From the NCBI GenBank assembly GCA_017451645.1, contig JAFTNZ010000013.1:1-64000 (forward strand): a stretch of 64,000 bases of DNA, in the 5' to 3' direction. The notes below the pieces were generated by a model that was given only the letters and a program-made list of their open reading frames with translations, did no database searches and was not told where the DNA came from. Source of the stretch: Bacteroidaceae bacterium. GTDB taxonomy: Bacteria; Bacteroidota; Bacteroidia; Bacteroidales; Bacteroidaceae. How positions within the stretch are numbered: position 1 is the stretch's first letter; each line of letters starts with the position of its first letter. Made by a program: the position numbers and the translations under genes. Below, one piece after another: positions 45,443 to 54,469 of the stretch.

Positions 45443-46603
45443 ATGAAGAGCAAAGAGAGCCTACTGAAGAAAAGCAACGATGCCGACCTGCTGACCCTCA
45501 TCCTGGACACCGTGATGGAGCACTTGCCTGCCTCTATCGTGGTGAAGGACATTGAGAGTGGGTTTAAATACATCTACCGTAACAAAGAATCGTTCAACCG
45601 AAATATTCCCATTCAGGATGCGGTAGGGAGAGACGATTTTGACTTTCATCCGCAAGAGGTGGCCGAGCGCAAGCGCCGGCAGGACATGGAATTGGCACGC
45701 ACGGGAGTAGAGTTGCACTGGGTGGCTGAGGAGTTTGACAGACAAGGAAAACCACTCTATCTCGACAAACGTAAGATGCGCATCGATGGTGAAGACACTC
45801 CGCCCGTGCTACTCTCCATCGAATGGGACATCACCGATATGGAACTAATGAAGCGTAAATTGGCAGCTGCCAAGGAAAAGGCCGAGACTTCTGACAAACT
45901 GAAATCAGCATTCCTTGCCAACATGAGCCACGAGATACGTACTCCGCTCAACGCCATTGTAGGATTTTCGCAGTTGATAGCCGAAACGGACAATCATGAT
46001 GAGCGTGCAGCCTATTACTCCATTGTGGAAGAGAACAGCGAACACCTGTTGCAGTTGGTCAATGAGATTTTGGATCTTTCCAAAATTGAAGCAGGGATGA
46101 CTACATTCGACATACGTCCTGTCAGTCTGCACAGTATCTGTCGCAGCGTACATGATATGATGTGTCTGCGATGTCCTGAAGGGGTGGAGTTGTGCCATGT
46201 ACCTTCTGATAAAGCTGTGGTGGTGAATGCTGATAAGGGGCGTGTGACACAGGTAATCACCAACATCATAGGCAATGCGTTCAAATTTACCTCACAAGGC
46301 AGTGTGAGCTATGGCTATCGTTTGTCGGAGACCGCTCCGGATATGGTGGAAATCTATATCAGGGATACCGGTTCGGGTATTCCTGATGACAAGTTGTCCC
46401 AAGTGTTCGACCGCTTTGTCAAAGCTAACGACAATGTACAGGGTACCGGCTTGGGGCTGAGCATCAGCAAGACCATTGTCGAACGTTTGGGTGGAAGCAT
46501 AGGGGTAACCTCCCGTTTGGGTGAGGGAACCACTTTCACATTTACTTTGCCTCTCTCTGACGAACCTGCTGTGTCTGATGCTGATGACTTGGTTGTCCCC
46601 TGA
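45443..46603 (+). CDS. Soluble PAS-domain sensor histidine kinase
   Basis: 386 residues with no membrane segment. Residues ~18-140 form a PAS domain (LPASIVVKDIESGFKYIYRN, DDFDFHP, a C-terminal IEWDITDMELMKRKL). The HisKA segment is SAFLANMSHEIRTPLNAIVGFS, with the phospho-acceptor His near residue 164. The HATPase_c boxes are IIGNAFKFT (N), IRDTGSGIPDD (G1), FDRFVKAN (F) and GTGLGLSISKTIVERLGG (G2). There is no receiver domain and no response-regulator gene next to it, so it is an orphan kinase; the PAS ligand is unknown. The stop is only 5 bp from that of the convergent SLC13 gene. Confidence 0.92.
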   Translation: MKSKESLLKKSNDADLLTLILDTVMEHLPASIVVKDIESGFKYIYRNKESFNRNIPIQDAVGRDDFDFHPQEVAERKRRQDMELARTGVELHWVAEEFDRQGKPLYLDKRKMRIDGEDTPPVLLSIEWDITDMELMKRKLAAAKEKAETSDKLKSAFLANMSHEIRTPLNAIVGFSQLIAETDNHDERAAYYSIVEENSEHLLQLVNEILDLSKIEAGMTTFDIRPVSLHSICRSVHDMMCLRCPEGVELCHVPSDKAVVVNADKGRVTQVITNIIGNAFKFTSQGSVSYGYRLSETAPDMVEIYIRDTGSGIPDDKLSQVFDRFVKANDNVQGTGLGLSISKTIVERLGGSIGVTSRLGEGTTFTFTLPLSDEPAVSDADDLVVP

Positions 46604-46608
46604 CACCG

Positions 46609-48471
46609 TTAATACGGGAAAAGTAGCGGGAGTACCAATATCATCACTACAGCCATGATGAGTTGCAAGGGGAGTCCCACCTTGACGTAATCCATGAATG
46701 TGTATTGTCCGGCAGGCATCACCAATGCATTGGGTGGGGTGCTGAAGGGAGAAGCAAAACACATGCTGGCAGCAACTGCTACGGCAAACAAGAAAGGATA
46801 AGGACTGACACCCACCTGTATGGCTGAGGCCATGGCGATAGGCGACATCAGTACGGCAGTTGCGGTGTTGCTGATGAACATGGTCATCAGTGATGTGGTG
46901 AAGTAGATGCCGGCCAATAGGGCAGTAGGACCGAACCCCCCGAGACTGTTTACCAGACTGTTGGAGATATATTCGCTGACACCGGTCTTTTCCAATGCAA
47001 GCGACATGGGCATCATGGCTGCAATGAGGACAATGCTTTCCCAATTGATGGTCTTGTAAGCGGCCTCCACGTTCCGGAAACAGCCGGTAAGCACCATTAG
47101 CAGACCTGCTATCATGACGGCTGTTACAGGGGCTATCGGAATAAAGTCGAACATCATCATAGCTATCATCAGCACCATGATAACGGCTGCCAAAGGAGCC
47201 TTGTAGTCAAGTGTCACCTTGGCTGCCTCGGCCAAAGGTTGTCCCAATACTACCCAATCTTCATCTTCTTGAGTCAGGCTGGCGATGTTTCCCCAAGTGC
47301 CTTGCACCAGCAGTACGTCGCCCGAGTGCATACGCACATCCTTCAGACCATGCAGCATGTATTCTCCTTTGCGGCGGATGCCTATGACGTTGATGTTGAA
47401 TCTCTGCCGGAAATTGGAATCAATGAGCGTGCTGTTAATCAGCTTGCTGGAAGGCATCAATACAATTTCTGCCATGCCTATATCGTAGAAGTCGAGCACA
47501 CTGCGTCCTCCCTGTTCTTTCAGTAGGGTGTCATCCAACAGCGGGGTTTGGTATTCATTGGCAAAATGTTCGGCTTTCTCGCGTGCCCCCATCAGATAGA
47601 GGATGTCCCCTGCCTCCAAAGGGGTGGAGGGGTCTGCCATACTCTGGCTGACGCTCTTTACCAATTTGCGGTGTTTGCTCTGGCTTTCCCGGCGAATCTC
47701 GAATATGGTCACCCCGAAGCGACGGTGTACGTCCAGCTCGGCAGCAGTCTTACCTATCAGGGTCGAGCCCTTCTTTACCTGAAGCCGGCTGAGATTGGAG
47801 GTTAATTGGTATTCGTCAACCAACTCGTTGAGCGACTTTCCTTTCCGTCCTCTTGTATTCTCTTTGTTCTTTTTGCCGGACAAAAAGTATTTGGTGAGCG
47901 GAAGCAGAACCAAAGTGCCCACTGCCACACACACTAAACCTACTGGGGTGAAAGAAAAGAAATCCAAAGGCTCGAAACCTCCGGCAGTCAGAGTTTCCTG
48001 AATCACCAGGTTGGGCGGTGTACCGATGAGGGTCATCATGCCTCCCATGCTGCTGGCAAATGCCAAGGGCATGAGCAAACGGCTGACATTGGCGCCTGCA
48101 CCGGCGGCCATGCTGACTACAATGGGAAGCATCAGTGCGACTGTACCTGTGTTGCTGACAAAAGCTCCGATAGCGGCTGTGCCAATCATTACCAACAGGA
48201 AGAGGCGAAGCTCGCTTTTGCCCGCCAACTTCAGCAGACTACCTCCGATGATTTTGGCCAATCCTGTCTGGAAAATGGCACCACCTACCACAAACAACCC
48301 GACCATCATAATGACCGTAGAGTTGGAAAAACCCGACAAGGCTTCAGCCGGAGTCAGGATGTTGAACATGAGAAGCAGCACCAATGCACACAGTGCCACC
48401 ATGTCGGACCGCATTCGTCCGCTTACGAAGCCTACTACAGAGAGGGCGAGGATAATTAAAGTCGTCAGCAC
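46609..48471 (-). CDS. SLC13-family permease with two TrkA-C domains
   Basis: 620 residues. A membrane transporter with two halves of hydrophobic segments (1-190 and 400-620) separated by two RCK_C/TrkA-C domains (~205-295 and ~300-390, e.g. GKTAAELDVHRRFGVTIFEIRR, and DVRMHSGDVLLVQG). The SLC13/DASS-like signatures SNTGTVALMLPI and SNTATAVLMSPIAMA occur at matching places in the two halves. The family moves dicarboxylates, sulfate or similar anions with Na+; the substrate is not inferable. The start is GTG 48471, as no nearer in-frame ATG keeps the first membrane segment whole. Confidence 0.88.
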   Translation of the reverse strand: MLTTLIILALSVVGFVSGRMRSDMVALCALVLLLMFNILTPAEALSGFSNSTVIMMVGLFVVGGAIFQTGLAKIIGGSLLKLAGKSELRLFLLVMIGTAAIGAFVSNTGTVALMLPIVVSMAAGAGANVSRLLMPLAFASSMGGMMTLIGTPPNLVIQETLTAGGFEPLDFFSFTPVGLVCVAVGTLVLLPLTKYFLSGKKNKENTRGRKGKSLNELVDEYQLTSNLSRLQVKKGSTLIGKTAAELDVHRRFGVTIFEIRRESQSKHRKLVKSVSQSMADPSTPLEAGDILYLMGAREKAEHFANEYQTPLLDDTLLKEQGGRSVLDFYDIGMAEIVLMPSSKLINSTLIDSNFRQRFNINVIGIRRKGEYMLHGLKDVRMHSGDVLLVQGTWGNIASLTQEDEDWVVLGQPLAEAAKVTLDYKAPLAAVIMVLMIAMMMFDFIPIAPVTAVMIAGLLMVLTGCFRNVEAAYKTINWESIVLIAAMMPMSLALEKTGVSEYISNSLVNSLGGFGPTALLAGIYFTTSLMTMFISNTATAVLMSPIAMASAIQVGVSPYPFLFAVAVAASMCFASPFSTPPNALVMPAGQYTFMDYVKVGLPLQLIMAVVMILVLPLLFPY

Positions 48472-48554
48472 GGTTATTTATTCATTATTAGAAGTCAAAA
48501 GAGTTAAAGCCCGAAAGAACGATACCCCCTTTAGCTTCTCTAACTCCTTATTTT

Positions 48555-50360
48555 TTATTCTTCATACATTTTATCAATCACTTTGGCGTAGTTTTTGTTC
48601 ACTGCCTGACGCTTAATCTTTAGTGTGTTGGTGAGTTCGCCACGTGCCATGCTGAATGGTTCGGGAAGCAGAGTGAAACGTTTTACCTGCTCATAGTGGG
48701 CAAACTGTTGTTGCAACGTGTCGATACGCTCTTTCATCATGCCGATGATTTGGGGATGCGCCAGCAATTCGTTCAATGAGGCATAAGTGATGTCCTTCTC
48801 CTTGGCATATTGCTCCAATAAGTCGTACTGTGGAATGATTAGTGCCGAAACGAACTTGCGTTGGTCTGCAATGATGGCAATCTGGTCGATGTATCGATCG
48901 ACGGAAAGTTTGGTTTCCAGAGCCTGAGGTGACACATATTTGCCGTTTGACGTCTTGAAGAGGTCTTTGATGCGCTCGGTCAGGAACAGTTGGTTATTTT
49001 TGATGTATCCGGCATCGCCCGTGTGGAACCATCCTTCCCTGTCGATGGCTTCAGCCGTTGCTTCACTCTTCTTATAATAACCTTTGGTGATGGTTTTTCC
49101 GCGAAGCAGAATTTCATTATTCTCACCGATTTTCACTTCCACATCGGGCATGATTGTTCCCACGGATCCTATTTCAAACCCCTTGTTCAGGAAGCAGGAT
49201 ACAGTGGCACATGATTCGGTGAGTCCGTAACCTACAATCATGTTGATACCTACAGCATGCACAAACTCACAAATCTCATCGGGCACAGCTGCACCGGCCA
49301 CGGGGAAGAAGTTCCCATTTTCTATACCGATGGTTTTTTTCAACAAGGCATAGATGGTCTTTTCATAGAATTTATATTTCAAGTGGAGCATCAGGGGAGG
49401 ACGTTTGCCCAAACGTATATAGTCGAGGTTGTGTATTTTCCCTACGCGAATGGCATCCAGCATCAGTTTTTTCTTGATACCGCTCTCTGACGCTATCTTC
49501 TCGTTTACTCCCGAATACACTTTTTCCCAAAAACGGGGAACACTGCACATTAGTGTGGGGCGTACTTCCTTAATAGTGGAAGCAATTTCTGCCGGCTTCA
49601 AGTTGAGGCATACTATCACTCCTTTGTATAAACAATAATAGGTCCATGCACGCTCGAATACGTGGGTCAGTGGCAGGAAGCACATGGATACATCCCGATC
49701 CGACATATCCGTCAGGCGGATGTCGTGTATGCGGATAATCTCTTCGTAGGTGGAGTGGTGCAACATGACCCCCTTCGGCTCGCCTGTAGTGCCGCTGGTG
49801 TATAAGATGTTGGCCAAATCGTCTGATGATGCGCTGGAAATCCGCTCGTCCAATACTGTTTGGTGGGGAAGTCCTTCGCCTAAATGCAAAAACTCGTCAA
49901 AATAGATGGAGGTGGTGTCCCGTTCGTGTTTTTGGATTTTCCGGTCGAAAAGAATCAGTTTCTCTAACGAAGGGCAAATGCCTAGTACGCTGAATGCCGT
50001 ATCGTACTGGTATTGTTCGCCTACAAAAAGGAAACGAATCTGGGCATCATCGACAATGTACTTTACCTGTGCAGCCGAACTTGTCGCATAGAGAGGAACA
50101 GATACCGTCCGATTGGCCAGTCCTGCCAAATCAGCATACAGGCATTCGGGCTTGTTCTGTGAAAAAATGCCGATGTTCTCTTGTTCTCTTATTCCTATCT
50201 CTACGATGGCATGGGAGGTCTGACGAACCACATCGCTCAGTTTGCGCCATGTCACAGACACCCATTGGCCGGTGTCATAATCTCTATACTTCAAAGCCGT
50301 ACGATGCTCGTATTTATCGGCTTGTTGGTGTATCATCGTGCCCAAAAGAGTACTTTCCAT
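48555..50360 (-). CDS. Long-chain acyl-CoA synthetase (AMP-forming)
   Basis: 601 residues of the ANL superfamily. The P-loop-like AMP motif is ILYTSGTTGEPKGVMLHHST (~190-209). The A5 region is VGYGLTESCATVSC, A7 is GWFHTGDAGYIKNNQLFLTERIKDL, and A8/A10 is KTSNGKYVSPQALE with a C-terminal ELTNTLKIKRQ lysine motif. It activates fatty acids to acyl-CoA with ATP. This FadD/ACSL-like form is soluble or membrane-associated. It has its own promoter at 50400 and is divergent from the zinc-ribbon operon. Confidence 0.93.
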   Translation of the reverse strand: MESTLLGTMIHQQADKYEHRTALKYRDYDTGQWVSVTWRKLSDVVRQTSHAIVEIGIREQENIGIFSQNKPECLYADLAGLANRTVSVPLYATSSAAQVKYIVDDAQIRFLFVGEQYQYDTAFSVLGICPSLEKLILFDRKIQKHERDTTSIYFDEFLHLGEGLPHQTVLDERISSASSDDLANILYTSGTTGEPKGVMLHHSTYEEIIRIHDIRLTDMSDRDVSMCFLPLTHVFERAWTYYCLYKGVIVCLNLKPAEIASTIKEVRPTLMCSVPRFWEKVYSGVNEKIASESGIKKKLMLDAIRVGKIHNLDYIRLGKRPPLMLHLKYKFYEKTIYALLKKTIGIENGNFFPVAGAAVPDEICEFVHAVGINMIVGYGLTESCATVSCFLNKGFEIGSVGTIMPDVEVKIGENNEILLRGKTITKGYYKKSEATAEAIDREGWFHTGDAGYIKNNQLFLTERIKDLFKTSNGKYVSPQALETKLSVDRYIDQIAIIADQRKFVSALIIPQYDLLEQYAKEKDITYASLNELLAHPQIIGMMKERIDTLQQQFAHYEQVKRFTLLPEPFSMARGELTNTLKIKRQAVNKNYAKVIDKMYEE

Positions 50361-50399
50361 ACGCTCTTATTATTCTTTGTGGTTTGCTGAAATTGTTTG

Positions 50400-50407
50400 C
50401 AAAGATA
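50400..50407 (-). promoter_or_regulatory. -7 element for the acyl-CoA synthetase gene
   Basis: The minus strand reads TATCTTTG, an exact match, 39 bp upstream of the start codon. Confidence 0.65.
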
Positions 50408-50490
50408 CTGTTTTATTTGCAATTAACTGTATTGTGAAGGGATAAAAGTTTCTTTGGTAAGAAAAGATTTGCGGAATAATTGTCTGTATT

Positions 50491-50522
50491 CTTGGTCTTT
50501 TCACCATAAAGTGCTACCTTTG
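50491..50522 (+). promoter_or_regulatory. Promoter of the zinc-ribbon/kinase/AAA/FHA/PP2C operon
   Basis: -33 CTTG at 50491-50494 and -7 TACCTTTG at 50515-50522 with a 20-bp spacer. The first start codon is 45 bp downstream. No further promoter of this quality was noticed before the terminator at 58361. Confidence 0.75.
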
Positions 50523-50567
50523 CTTCCAAAATCAGATTATTGACCTTGAACGATAATAGCCAAAATA

Positions 50568-51455
50568 ATGGAAATGCAAGGAGTACAACAGAATCACTCT
50601 GTTTCGGGTGAAGAGGGAATGTCAGCGGTAACTCACCCTACACAATCACAAGAGTCTCAAGTCTGTCCTCATTGTGGTACGGTGAATGAAGGGGATGCCC
50701 TTTTTTGTGAAGAGTGTGGTACTCCCTTGGGGCATTCGCGTCTTTGTCCCTACTGCCGGCAACCCCTTGATGTGTTGGCCGACTTCTGTGAGCATTGCAA
50801 AACTTATATCAATCGCAATCGCTGCTCTTTCTGTGGAGCGGAAATAGCTGAAGAAGATGCTTATTGTCCGGAGTGTGGTTGTGCACGGGAGGGAATCGTT
50901 TGTCCGGCCTGTCACACACGAAGTCCGTTTAGCTACTGTCGTGTATGTGGTATCCCTTTGACAGAGGAGGCGCAGAGGCAGAGTCGCTTGGCACAGGAGG
51001 AACCCATGTGGACGCAGATGACTGAATTGGCTTCGGATATTGAGAATCTGATGAAAATAATCCCTACTGATACTCCCAAGCAAATGGACCGTAACCAACA
51101 AAATGAGGAATTGTGCAGGCGTGTCCGTGATTTGCTGGGATGTGAAGACCCGATAGGCGGTCGGCGGGATATTACGTTGCGTCTGGGGGAAACAAGTGAA
51201 GAAATTGCAGGCCGGATGGCAGCCAAGCGGCGCGAGTTGCAGCAGTTGTTGGACGCGGCAGCAGCGCTCCCTCAAGAGAACCCGGTGGCAACGCGTAATT
51301 ATGTGATGGCGCGTAAACCGGCTTCGACAAGAATCGGTTGGAAATGTAATTTCAAACAGGTGGTGCACAGTAGCCCTTGTGGATGTGCTTGTCCGCAATT
51401 GGGTGGCAAATGGGTTGTGCTTACCCCCGATATAAAAGTAGAGGATGACTATTGA
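50568..51455 (+). CDS. Four-zinc-ribbon protein, first gene of the kinase/phosphatase operon
   Basis: 295 residues. Residues ~33-130 contain four consecutive CxxC...CxxC ribbons: CPHC/CEEC, CPYC/CEHC, CSFC/CPEC and CPAC/CRVC. A helical middle (~140-245, ELCRRVRDLLGC and AAKRRELQQLLDAAAALP) follows. The C-terminal module has GWKCNFKQVV, HSSPCGCACP and QLGGKWVVL, a likely further metal site (Cys and His). It has no signal peptide or membrane segment, so it is cytosolic. Its stop overlaps the kinase start by 11 bp, showing translational coupling. Zinc ribbons recur in the AAA and FHA proteins of the same operon, suggesting a shared interaction mode. Adaptor or kinase substrate is a guess. Confidence 0.82.
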   Translation: MEMQGVQQNHSVSGEEGMSAVTHPTQSQESQVCPHCGTVNEGDALFCEECGTPLGHSRLCPYCRQPLDVLADFCEHCKTYINRNRCSFCGAEIAEEDAYCPECGCAREGIVCPACHTRSPFSYCRVCGIPLTEEAQRQSRLAQEEPMWTQMTELASDIENLMKIIPTDTPKQMDRNQQNEELCRRVRDLLGCEDPIGGRRDITLRLGETSEEIAGRMAAKRRELQQLLDAAAALPQENPVATRNYVMARKPASTRIGWKCNFKQVVHSSPCGCACPQLGGKWVVLTPDIKVEDDY

Positions 51456-54444
51456 GAATGACAGTAGGATGACAGCGAAGTCGCATAAAACAATGACTGA
51501 TGTCACTGAGCGGCCCACGGACGGACAGACGGAACGTCTGTCGGAAGAGAAAACGGGCGCAAGGCAGAAAGACTGGATGGCCTCTTCTATGACAGGAGAG
51601 GCGAAAGCAACTTTCGTGCTTGGAGGCAAAATATACCAAGAGGTGAGAACCCTTTCGCAATCATCTGGTGAAGCACAGGTGTTACTTGTCAGAAATGGCG
51701 ACAGATTGGCAGTGCTCAAATTGTACTATCCCGGTTATGTGCCGGAAGAGGGAGTGTTGCAGGTTGTCTGGAACATGGATTTTGAACTTGTGGTTCGCCT
51801 GTTTGATTATGGACATACAGTTGTGGGTGGGGTGCTCCGTGAATATGAATTGATGGAATGGCTGGAGGGTATTTCATTGGCCGACTATAGCCTTAGAGAA
51901 GATTTTGCCCAATTCCGGCGGATAGCTCTTTCTGCAGCAGCTTCACTGGCTTTCTGTCATAATTACGGTCTGATACACAAAGATGTGAAATTGGGCAATT
52001 TCCTTTTTCGGGATAAGGAGTGCACCAATCTGGTGTTGACTGATTTCGGAATCTCTACGCTTGTCGGGGAGGAAGAGACCCTCCATCGGACCACTCAGGC
52101 ACGTACTCCATTGTACGCGGCTCCTGAAATGTATGACAACGTCATTGATGGCGAGGTGGAATTGACTCCAAAGGCTGATTATTATTCGTTGGGTATTGTC
52201 CTATTTTTCCTTTGGCTCGGGAAAAACCCTTTCAGTGGTAACGAAAGGTCCATGATGAGGCTCAAGAGTGAAGGTAAACTGCCTAATCTTGATTCCCTTC
52301 CTGATAATGTACGCAGGTTGGTGCGCGGACTGACGGTGGTGAATCCTGAAAAACGCTGGGGGTACAATGAGGTGGAACGTTGGTTCAAGGGAGAGGAAGT
52401 AGAAATAGATGAAAGCTCCATCTATTTGAAATACAAATCTTTTATTGTCGATTCCGAGAAAAATGTGTTGGCGGCTAATGCCCAGGAACTGGCTGAGGCT
52501 CTCGGCACACGCAAGCATTTGGGCATCAAGTATCTTTATGGTAAATTGATTTCAGCTTGGTTAGAAGAGTGTGGCAATCGTAAGATGGCTGTAGAGTTGG
52601 ATGATATTGTGGACAAAAGGTATCCGCACGATCCTGAAGCCGGATTTCAGGCGGCTCTATATACACTTGACAACAAACTGCCTTATACTGACTCAAAGGG
52701 GAATGTCTGCACGAATGTGCATGAGGTGGTGATGGCCATGCTCTCCAATATGAATGATTACAAAGTGCGCTTGCAGGACCCTCATCATCCGCTTTACATT
52801 TATTTGGAGATGACCACCGAATTGGAGGTCGGACGGTTGAAGGAGTATTTCAGTACGGATAATCCTGACATCGCTTTTTGGCGGATGATTTTTGAGATAG
52901 ATGATACGGTGCCTTTTTTGCCGGACAAACCTTCTGGAACCATTGACGAGATTGTCTGTTCCTTTGCTGATATGCTCTGTTCTGATGACCAATGGCTTTC
53001 TCTAACGGATGGACGATTGCTCTCGTGGCTTTATTACAAGTGTGACCCCTTGGTCTATGTCGAGTTGAAAGAGATATATGACCGGCATTTGCCGCATACC
53101 CGTTCGCAGGCCTATCGTGTGCTGTACAAATTAAAGAAAGGAGTCGGTTTCGACCTGCATGATGCAACTACACGTACGCAAGTGGCGATGCTGATGGGAG
53201 AGGCTTTGGTCAGGACTCAATTTCTTGATGAAGAGGAGTTCTGTTTGCAGATGGCTGAATTCATAGATTCCGAAGGACGTTTGCTTTTTTATGCAGACAT
53301 CTGTGGCTGGAGGGATGTGGCTGCACTGCATCGGATAACTTTTGACCTTCATGCCAGTCAGCATACCAACCGTTATGGAGTTTATGATATACGGACAGCA
53401 GCTTATCGCTTTTGTGCCGCTTTAGGAGCTGTTCCGGTTTATTATTTACGTTCCAATGGACAAATCATAGGAACGTTGGAACAATATCGGGCAATGGATG
53501 TGAAACTGTTGCGTGATGAGATGGACAATGGGTGTCTGAAGCAATGGCTGACGGTTTTCTTCCATGAGAATCCGATGGAAAGTTTTGATGAGAAGTACAG
53601 TTACGAACAAGCATTGGCTGACTATCTGCAGGAGGTGGGACATGCCAATCCGGATGATATCCATTATCGGCGTTTCAGACAAGCGTGTGAGGAGGGCAGG
53701 CAGATGTTGGTGACTTCACGTATGAGGGGTTCCCATATCCATCGACGTGAGAAGATGTTGTCCGGCTCTTTTATAGGGCTGTCGGTATTGCTTTGTCTGT
53801 TGCTGCTTTGTTTCGGCTATTCCAATCCGACACTATTTTTGGCAGAGGCTCCTTTTGCTGTTGGGCTTCCGGTCGGAGGAATGCTGATGTTAGTGGCAGC
53901 ATCCTGGAGCTATTTTCATGGAAACGGAATTTTAGGGACATTGCTTTACGGTCTCTTTGGAGCAGCAATCGGTCTTTTGCCTGTTTGGTTGCTTCGAGGT
54001 ATAGGAGACGGACATCCTCATTGGTTGGCTGTTTGTTCTGTTCTGATGGTGCTCGGATGTATGGGGTGTGCCATGTGGATGGGGCAGAAAAAATTCCTTT
54101 ATCGCTATGGTGATTTGAAACCTCTGATGCAAGAAAATATCCATTCGACACTGCTTGATCCGCTCTATTTTACCTATCGCCAACGTTCTTCTCAGTTTAA
54201 AGGTTCGACTTACAAGACGCTTGAAGATGCTATCGCTGTGATGAATGCAACGCGGGTGGAACTGTTCGTACACTATCTTTTGTGGATTGGGCTTGTGTTG
54301 GTATTGACATTACTTTTTGTTGCTTTTCATGCAGATTTGTTTGATGTAGAGGTGCCCGATACGACATCTTTGCGGAACAAACTGAATGAATTGTTCAAGA
54401 TGTTTTTTGAGAATGAATCTCCATCTTTTCCATATAATCCGTAA
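51445..54444 (+). CDS. Eukaryotic-like Ser/Thr protein kinase with C-terminal membrane domain
   Basis: 999 residues. The kinase domain (~60-310) has the ATP Lys92 in AVLKLYY, catalytic loop LIHKDVKLGNFL (Asp180, Asn185), DFG Asp200 in LTDFGIST, an APE-type AAPEMYD and DYYSLGIVLFFLWLGKNPF, so it should be active. Residues ~320-770 are a long, mostly helical region with no recognised domain. Residues ~772-860 hold three or four membrane segments (LLCLLLLCFGY, GGMLMLVAASW, LFGAAIGLLPVWLL, VLMVLGCMGCAMW), and a last one lies near 945-965. A short soluble tail follows, so the kinase faces the cytosol. It starts within the zinc-ribbon gene; ATG 51469 or 51493 are alternatives. It is probably opposed by the PP2C encoded three genes later. 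Confidence 0.88.
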   Translation: MTIENDSRMTAKSHKTMTDVTERPTDGQTERLSEEKTGARQKDWMASSMTGEAKATFVLGGKIYQEVRTLSQSSGEAQVLLVRNGDRLAVLKLYYPGYVPEEGVLQVVWNMDFELVVRLFDYGHTVVGGVLREYELMEWLEGISLADYSLREDFAQFRRIALSAAASLAFCHNYGLIHKDVKLGNFLFRDKECTNLVLTDFGISTLVGEEETLHRTTQARTPLYAAPEMYDNVIDGEVELTPKADYYSLGIVLFFLWLGKNPFSGNERSMMRLKSEGKLPNLDSLPDNVRRLVRGLTVVNPEKRWGYNEVERWFKGEEVEIDESSIYLKYKSFIVDSEKNVLAANAQELAEALGTRKHLGIKYLYGKLISAWLEECGNRKMAVELDDIVDKRYPHDPEAGFQAALYTLDNKLPYTDSKGNVCTNVHEVVMAMLSNMNDYKVRLQDPHHPLYIYLEMTTELEVGRLKEYFSTDNPDIAFWRMIFEIDDTVPFLPDKPSGTIDEIVCSFADMLCSDDQWLSLTDGRLLSWLYYKCDPLVYVELKEIYDRHLPHTRSQAYRVLYKLKKGVGFDLHDATTRTQVAMLMGEALVRTQFLDEEEFCLQMAEFIDSEGRLLFYADICGWRDVAALHRITFDLHASQHTNRYGVYDIRTAAYRFCAALGAVPVYYLRSNGQIIGTLEQYRAMDVKLLRDEMDNGCLKQWLTVFFHENPMESFDEKYSYEQALADYLQEVGHANPDDIHYRRFRQACEEGRQMLVTSRMRGSHIHRREKMLSGSFIGLSVLLCLLLLCFGYSNPTLFLAEAPFAVGLPVGGMLMLVAASWSYFHGNGILGTLLYGLFGAAIGLLPVWLLRGIGDGHPHWLAVCSVLMVLGCMGCAMWMGQKKFLYRYGDLKPLMQENIHSTLLDPLYFTYRQRSSQFKGSTYKTLEDAIAVMNATRVELFVHYLLWIGLVLVLTLLFVAFHADLFDVEVPDTTSLRNKLNELFKMFFENESPSFPYNP

Positions 54445-54469
54445 AGTGTAAAGAATAACAATCAGAATA

